Assembly: GCA_958430865.1 (NCBI GenBank)
Contig: CAUDNR010004123.1
Span: forward strand, 1-17,852
Reading direction: 5' to 3'
DNA: 17,852 bases
DNA from: Entrophospora sp. SA101
Lineage: Eukaryota > Glomeromycota > Glomeromycetes > Entrophosporales > Entrophosporaceae
Shown: positions 8,288 to 17,852 of the stretch, in pieces
Numbering within the stretch: position 1 is the stretch's first letter
Layout of the letters: the number at the start of each line of letters is the position of its first letter
Made by a program: the position numbers and the translations under genes
Notes under the pieces: generated by a model
What the model was told of the DNA's origin: nothing
The model's database searches: none
The model's input: only the letters and a program-made list of their open reading frames with translations

Positions 8288-11200
8288 CTAAGTTGCAAGA
8301 GTCTTATCAGGCACATTTCCTCCATCTCCTGGATTTCCTCCATCTCCTCCATTATTTGAGTTATTTGATTTCGTTCTTCTCCGAAATCGTCTTCCATCAC
8401 CATAATATAATCGATACTGACAGAAAATACAAATCCAATCACCGTTTTTTTCCGAAAACTTAATCTTACGTCTTGAAGTATTATTATGTGCAGGTTGAAT
8501 ATCTACTGAACCAGAAGTAGATGACGTGTCATCCTGCTGGTGCTGCTGCTGTTGCTGATTTTGATTATGTTGATGGGGATTTTGATGAGGCGGATGCTGA
8601 CTTGGGATATTTTGATTATTGTTGTTGTTATTGTTGTTGTTGTTGTTACCAGATTGTGATTTCTTCTTATTTTTTTTACGTCCTGCATTAGGCAACCTTT
8701 TGGGAGTAGTTGGAGGTAGTGGTGGTGGTAATACTTTAGCATACTGATTGTTATTATGCGTGCTATCTTCACTTTTAAATAATGATGATGAAGGTGCAGA
8801 ACGTTTCGTTGATGTTTTTTTCTTTGAATTATTTTGTGGATTTATGGTTATTACTGTAGAATGTGATTGTTGTAGAAATAATGATGAAGAAAAAGGATCG
8901 TTCTTGGAATTCATCGTTTGAATCGGTGAAACAGCAGCCAATCGCTTTGCACTTGCTGCATTAACGCTTGCTGCCGCTGCCGCTGCCGATTTTTCTGTTA
9001 TTGATTTAAAGGAGAAATCAAATGTTGTTTGCGGTGGTCGCATACTATACGTTTCTTTATTAACAGATTTGTTGTCAAAACTAGAAATTGAATCATTGTT
9101 TGATATTTTATTTGTATTGTTGTCATTGTTATTGTTATTATTATTATTATTATTATTATTACGTTGAACTGACCTTCTTTCAACTCTTCTTAATGGATTT
9201 GTTCTTTCTTTCGCAGTCACATTTTTCATTACTCCACCAATTCCACTACTAGCTGTTGAACTAATTCCAACAGTCTGTAAAGCCTTTCTTTTCTTTTTAT
9301 TATTGGCATTATCTAACCAATCAGTATGACCATTATCATTACTTCCATCATCATCATCTGCATCAAAATCATCATCGTCTTCAGAGTTCGTTGGTGTTGC
9401 AAATGAAAACAATGGTGATGGTGGTATGACAGGAACAGATTGTTGAGATATTGTTGATGTTGATGATGCTGATATATTATCATTCTTTGTAAAAAATTCA
9501 ATATTACTTATAAAATTTTTATTAAAATTATTATCATTGTTACTATTACTATCACTATTGTTATTATTACTATCGCTATTACTACTACTACTATTGTTAT
9601 TATTACTTTTATTCATACTACTAATACTATTATTATTATTAATATTAGTACTCGTGTTACTATTATTGGCATTTTTAGAATCATTATTATTTAGATTAGC
9701 ATTTGACAATAAACGAGATTTGGCACGTGAAGGTAATGGACGAATTGGTCTGTAGAAGGGAAAAGTATTTGTGGCATTATGGGCAAAACCTCTGGGAGGT
9801 GAAGTTTGTAAAGAAGAAGAAGGTGTACCATTATTATTACTATTAACGTTAATTGTAGGTCCTTTAGTGGACACAGACGAGGCCAAAGTTGTATTTGATA
9901 TATCACCAAACTTGATTGAGATTTTTTTGATAGATGAAGAAGACGCTAATAATTTTGGCAATATAATTTCATCGTTATTTTTATTAGAACTTTTCATATT
10001 TTTTATTGATTGATTTGTCGATACAGTTAAATAAGCATTAGAGCTACCTGTATTTATATTATTCTGCACCCCTTTTTTATTACCAGATGCAGTTGAAGAT
10101 GATATTATTGATGGAGATGAAATGGTAGGCTTATTTGGTGGTTTCGTTGAAGTTGTTGTTGGTGGTGTTGTATTTGTTGTCGATTGTTGAGGAAGATAGT
10201 TAGATGGTGATCCACCAGAAATACTTTTAGGACTTATATCAAATTTGAAAGAACCAGTGAATTGAGAAAATAATAAATTAGAATTTGAAAAATGTGTGTC
10301 AGTTGGAGATGAAGTGCTAATTTGTGGAGGCCATATAGAACTTGACGGCATCGTTATCGAAGGAGTTTTTGATGGCAATTGAGGAGAAAATTTATCAAGT
10401 ACTGGCGGATGTAGCTGAATTGTTACCCGTTTTTGATCTTTTTGTTGTGAATCATTGGTGGCCACATTATTGTTGTTGTTATTACTACTACTATTATTAT
10501 TATTAGAAGATGACGATGACGATGAAGATGAAGGTGGTGATAATGAAGATGTGGTAGATGAAGCATTGCTGGTGGTAACGGGATTACTAATATTAGTGCG
10601 AGCAGAAAGTGAAGATAGAGCTGGTGGTGGCACAGAGGTTTTTTGAGTAGAATTTTGAGAAGATGACTCGGAAAAATTACCAAAGGAAAAAGAGGTAAGT
10701 GAGGGCTTTGTGGAAAGGTTTGTGAAATTTGGCAGAAAAAAATTTTTATCTTCGATATTAGGAAAATTGAATTTAGGTGGAAAAGTAGAATCTATGTCAT
10801 GTTAAAAGAAATTAATTAATTATTCTTTTTTTTAATTATATTATTAATTAATTAAATTTGACTCACCATTTTTTTCATGTTTTGTTGAGAAATCAATACT
10901 AACACTGCCAACTCCTTTAATTTTCGAAGAACTACTATTTTCGCTTTTACCATTAGTTAATACAGGAGCAGACTCAAGTTCTTCTAGCAAATCTTTAGTT
11001 GGTTTGTTTGCAAGCATTTCTCTTAAGACATCTTCAGCAATTGCAGGAGGTATTGTATACTCAGATTTGTCGGCTAAAGTAATGTTTATTTCTTTTGTGG
11101 TCTTTTTCTTTAGAGTTTCAAATGAAATAGGTTTTTTTTGAACTGATTTAGAGTTTTCGTTTTCTTCAAAAGATTTTAATAATCCATTGTCATTAGTCTT

Positions 11201-11476
11201 ATCTTCGTCGTTGTTTTCTTTGGAATTTTTAACAATAGTTGATTGAACAACAGAAGTATTTAACTTGTTATCCAACAAAGGTGTATTATCTCTTATTGAC
11301 AAATTTGCGAAGGAACTGGCTAGGGTATTGTTTGTAAAATCCATTGTTGAATTTTTAAATTTTATTCTTTTATCATCACAACTATCCATTTGACAAGTTT
11401 TTTTATAAATTTTTTTTTGTTTGAAGGATCTACTTATTTCCATTCCACAAAATAAGGGAGGTCTGACGTAAATCAT
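8288..11476 (-). CDS. Asn/Ser-rich protein of unknown function with C-terminal WxCxxC motif
   Basis: Two exons, 11476-10867 and 10791-8288, joined across a 75-bp GT-AG intron (donor GTGAGT, acceptor CATAG) that keeps the frame and gives 1037 residues. The start is uncertain: outermost ATG at 11476, with in-frame alternatives at 11443, 11389 and 11344. The first 29 residues look poorly coding, so 11389 is a good alternative; a TTATATATAA box lies at 11551-11560. The protein is low-complexity: poly-Ser, several poly-Asn tracts, a poly-Ala run, a Gln/His run and an acidic patch (SEDDDDFDADDDD). Basic clusters such as NKKKRK and GRKKNKKK could be nuclear localisation signals. The C-terminus has GDWICIFCQYRLYYGDGRRF (Cys991, Cys994), which looks like a small conserved motif and may bind metal. 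I recall similar WxCxxCxY ends in uncharacterised fungal proteins but cannot name the family. Confidence 0.8.
8609..8648 (-). repeat. Poly-Asn codon tract
   Basis: An AAC/AAT repeat on the minus strand encodes a near-pure asparagine run in the Asn-rich protein. It mixes both codons, so it is not a recent simple expansion. Similar tracts lie near 9116-9162, 9533-9700 and 10459-10506 in the same exon. Confidence 0.9.
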
Positions 11477-11959
11477 ATATTTTTGTGTGATGTCCTTACA
11501 AGTAGATCCCCTTTTATTATTACTAATACAAGTTCACGAACCTTTTGTAATTATATATAAAGTGAAAAGTTCGTTATATGAAATTGCAGATCATCACGTG
11601 TATTGAATTTGGCTGCGCTATGAAAATAAACTAGTCCAAACTTGGACAATTACTAAATTTGCACTAACTTCTGCCGATTGAACAATATAAATCAGGAAAG
11701 ATGATCAACATTTATACATAATAAAATAATAAAAATTGGGGCCTAAAAATCCTAATTCCGCCTGTGACGGTATCATTTTTTATTAACCCTCGAAAAAATA
11801 ATATATAATAATATATGATTCTTTTTTTAAAAATATTATTTTAGTTGTAAAAATATAGCAATAATATATATTTTTTTTTTGTTGATTTTTAAAGTAAATT
11901 TTTTGTAGTAAAAAAAAATATCTATAAATCATTAATTATTGATTAAAAAAGAAATATAA
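11477..11959. other. Spacer between two minus-strand genes
   Basis: Contains the 3' flank of the XPB gene and the promoter region of the Asn-rich gene. AAGTAGATCC at 11504-11513 and GGATCTACTT at 11425-11434 form a 10-bp inverted repeat spanning the Asn-rich gene's first ATG. TTATATATAA (11551-11560) is a TATA-like box about 75 bp before that ATG. No additional gene is seen. Confidence 0.5.
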
Positions 11960-15742
<3,783 letters not shown>

Positions 15743-15827
15743 TTTTTAAAAAATGTAGAATGTATTATAAAGACTAGTTGGAAAAAAAAGATTTGGTCGA
15801 TATCATTAGGGGGTCCTAGTTCTGTGT

Positions 15828-16355
15828 TTATTGAGGTGCTTCTCTAGTTTCTGAGCTTGCAAATGAATTCGGATCCAAAGCTGCAATCTTTGGGACCATT
15901 TCTTCATTATTTAATATTTTTTAATAAGAAATTATTTATCAATATTTTAATATCAAGAAAATTTTATATTTTTAAAAGTAACTTGATAGTGAAAATATAC
16001 TGGTAATGATTTCATCCTCATCTTCAGAGTGGTCAGTCGGCGTAGCCGAAACTGTTGCATTTTTTGATTGTTTGCGAACCCTTTTGATTGGATTTAAACT
16101 GATTGAAGAGTTGGTATACTCGCCATCTATATAATTTATTTGTTAATATTTATTTACAAAAGGAAATTTTTATATTATATTTTTAGAAAAAAGATCAAGG
16201 AAAAAGAAACATGGCAGTGATCGATTCTATATTGTTTATTTTTGATTTTTAAATACAACTATATAAAACTATAAAAACTAAATTTGAGTGAATATCTTCC
16301 TTAAGGACATACCATCCCTAATTCGTTTTTTTGAAGTTGCTGCTGCTGGCGGCAT
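15828..16355 (-). pseudogene. Truncated 5' copy of the XPB gene (exons 1, 2 and part of 3)
   Basis: Exon copies lie at 16355-16313, 16126-16001 and 15901-15832, with the start codon and all splice sites intact. The third exon is cut after 70 nt and reads through the junction into ...EAPQ and a TAA at 15830-15828. On its own it would give only about 80 residues, without any helicase domain. It still carries a working-looking ATG and donor. A transcript starting upstream of 16355 could splice the copied exon 2 donor (16001) to the genuine exon 3 acceptor (15289) in frame and give the normal protein. It is therefore either a dead fragment or an alternative 5' end. Confidence 0.9.
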
Positions 16356-16444
16356 TTTTTAAAAAATGTAGAATGTATTATAAAGACTAGTTGGAAAAAA
16401 AAGATTTGGTCGATATCATTAGGGGGTCCTAGTTCTGTGTTTAT

Positions 16445-16650
16445 ATAGTAATAGACGATCTGCGGGTAATAAGGTAATAAATTCAATAATTGTATATATT
16501 AGTAATATCGCTATAAAAATTTTCATCACGTAACTTTTATGTCCCGTTGACACAAAATGCAATATTCCCATATTATGTATCACTACAAGTATCTCATAAT
16601 AAAAATTAGGAGCTAATTATTTTTTATTTTATTAATATCAAATAATAATA
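16445..16650. other. Spacer upstream of the XPB duplication
   Basis: About 200 bp of AT-rich DNA with no gene seen. It would be the ancestral XPB promoter-distal region before the duplication. Confidence 0.5.
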
Positions 16651-16787
16651 TACAGTTCATTCTATCTATAACTAACCTTTCGCCCCTCCATATATGTAAT
16701 TTTTCTGCCTTTGTTCACTATAGAGTGTTTGCTAAGATGTTCGTTATAGAGATATTTTACTTGGTGTTCATTATAGAGTGAACTGTA
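16651..16787. mobile_element. Pogo/Tc1-mariner-like MITE
   Basis: The element (16653-16785, 133 bp) is flanked by TA on both sides (16651-16652 and 16786-16787). Its left end reads CAGTTCATTCTAT and the reverse complement of its right end CAGTTCACTCTAT, a 12 of 13 match. Inside, a GTTCAYTATAGAG-type motif recurs about every 30 bp (around 16714, 16739 and 16766). TA duplication and CAG termini fit pogo-like elements. It has no coding capacity. Its CAGTT start resembles, but does not equal, the larger termini at the window edges. Confidence 0.75.
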
Positions 16788-16918
16788 CAAAGATTTACCA
16801 TAGGTCCTTTTTTTTTTTTTTTGCAAAAGAAACCACTTCTTATAAGGCAGGCTTGACAGAAGGAGGACAAAAACAGTACATATGTAGTTATGAATCCGCT
16901 GTGGCAAAATAATTTTTA

Positions 16919-17165
16919 TTGGAAAATTTTGTTACTTGCACACATTCGGATAAATAATCTATCAATTGTTGGTTTATTAATAACTTGGAAAATTTTGTTG
17001 CTCGCAAAAATTTGGACAAATAACCTATCAATTGTTTGTTTATTGAAACTTGGAAAAGGTTGTTACTCGCAAACATTTGGGCAAATAACCTATCAATTGT
17101 TTGTATTGGTTCATTTTAGAAAATTTGTTACTCGTAAATCTTTGGATAAAATTGTTTGTTTTATC
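16919..17165. repeat. 66-bp tandem repeat, about 3.7 units
   Basis: Units begin at 16919, 16985, 17050 and 17116 (spacings 66, 65, 66). Each starts with TTGGAAAATTTTGTT or a close variant and includes CTATCAATTGTTTGTTTATT. Units differ at several positions, and the fourth lacks part of the middle. Because the period is near a multiple of three, both strands stay open (95 codons plus, 62 codons minus), but no known protein repeat was recognised. Confidence 0.85.
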
Positions 17166-17496
17166 GCTTTATTTTAATACTGACCTTATTATTTATTTTA
17201 TCAATTTGGTAATTTGGATAAATGAAATCCATGATAATATATTAGATAGACTGTATAACAAAAAACCAATTCTATGTATTAAAACATTCGAATGAAATAT
17301 TATACTAAAATTTTACTTGTTATAAAACGTTTATTTATTCCTTTTTTATTTTTATTATACAAATTGACCAATAAAATTTGATTTTTGTGTGATAAATTTG
17401 TGATGATCAACAGCCAATGAATCAAATGTCCATTATGTAATTTTTTTTATTAATTCATAAAAAAAAAAGCTGATAAAAAATATAAAAAAAAAGGAT
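17166..17496. other. AT-rich spacer before the right-hand transposon
   Basis: No gene or clear repeat is visible. Long A and T runs occur near 17441-17448, 17459-17468 and 17482-17492, ending just before the TA that flanks the transposon terminus. Confidence 0.6.
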
Positions 17497-17852
17497 TACA
17501 GTCAACCCCTAAATGCTCATCCATAAATGCACATCCTCTCTAAATGCACGCTTTCACTCATTCCTAAGCTCAGGACTTAAGAGATAAGTATACCTGCACT
17601 GCACGGTCTTTTTTCATTCCCAACTATATAAAACCACCCTCCCTAAATTCACTCACGTGATTTTATGCATTGTTAATCGTGTAACCTTAGAAAATTTTAC
17701 AATTCTGGCTTTGCTTAATTCCCAAAATCTCAATTTTTAATTGTGTCTTGACTCAATTACTTATATGCTTTTCATATATGACTTAATTAATTGCATCAAA
17801 AAGTCTCCCAATTGAGTCAAGTGTAAGCATGTTGGCTCTCTTAATAATGGTG
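17497..17852 (+). mobile_element. Terminus of a Tc1/mariner-pogo-like DNA transposon (right copy, runs off the window)
   Basis: TA (17497-17498) is followed by CAGTCAACCCCTAAATGC and three motif repeats of the (C)TAAATGC type at about 16-bp spacing. Positions 17499-17634 are the inverse complement of the left copy 76-201. After TATATAAA (17625-17632) the two copies diverge. The part running to the right edge contains CTTGACTCAATT (17747-17758) inverted as AATTGAGTCAAG (17810-17821). No transposase frame is visible before the window ends; it may lie beyond. Confidence 0.7.

Noticed and set aside
9313..10683. Leu-, Ile- and His-rich frames on both strands
   Set aside because: These are shadows of the poly-Asn and poly-Ser codon tracts of the Asn-rich gene read in other frames.
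16662..16907. An 81-codon minus-strand frame
   Set aside because: It spans the pogo-like MITE and a T-run and has no protein signature.

Overview
The window is AT-rich eukaryotic nuclear DNA that looks fungal. Its genes are split by short GT-AG introns (about 70-190 bp), the spacers are full of A/T runs and ATT/TA microsatellites, and many transposon ends are visible. The base composition, intron style, Asn-rich protein and closest-looking families point to an early-diverging fungus, most plausibly an arbuscular mycorrhizal (Glomeromycotina) species. This is an inference from style and not a database identification.

Layout, left to right. Positions 1-203 hold the end of a Tc1/mariner-pogo-like transposon that runs off the left edge. 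From 204 to 1969 there is no clear gene, only decayed pieces: a possible coding relic, a tRNA-like A-box/B-box segment, a fold-back and a short tandem array. A one-exon fatty acid desaturase lies on the minus strand (1970-3157). A 2.7-kb spacer follows (3158-5875). It contains a MITE-like hairpin element, then a 944-bp hAT-like non-autonomous element with an 8-bp target duplication, which itself contains a nested 134-bp MITE. A six-exon phosducin-like/TXNDC9 co-chaperone gene is on the plus strand (5876-7110). After a low-complexity spacer come two minus-strand genes. The first is a two-exon Asn/Ser-rich protein of unknown function with a C-terminal Cys motif (8288-11476). The second is a thirteen-exon gene for the TFIIH helicase XPB/Ssl2 (11960-15742). 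The 5' part of the XPB gene is duplicated in tandem directly upstream (613-bp unit, 15219-15831 and 15832-16444). The right end has a pogo-like MITE (16653-16785), a 66-bp tandem repeat, and from 17499 an inverted copy of the transposon end seen at the left edge.

The genes do not form one pathway: lipid desaturation, CCT-chaperonin-linked protein folding, an unknown protein, and transcription/DNA repair. The XPB and TXNDC9 models were built exon by exon, and every splice junction keeps the reading frame and recovers the family motifs. I see no CRISPR array, intact RNA gene or obvious new multi-gene system. The most unusual structure is the recent 5' duplication of XPB, which could give this essential gene two promoters, inside a block bounded by inverted transposon termini.
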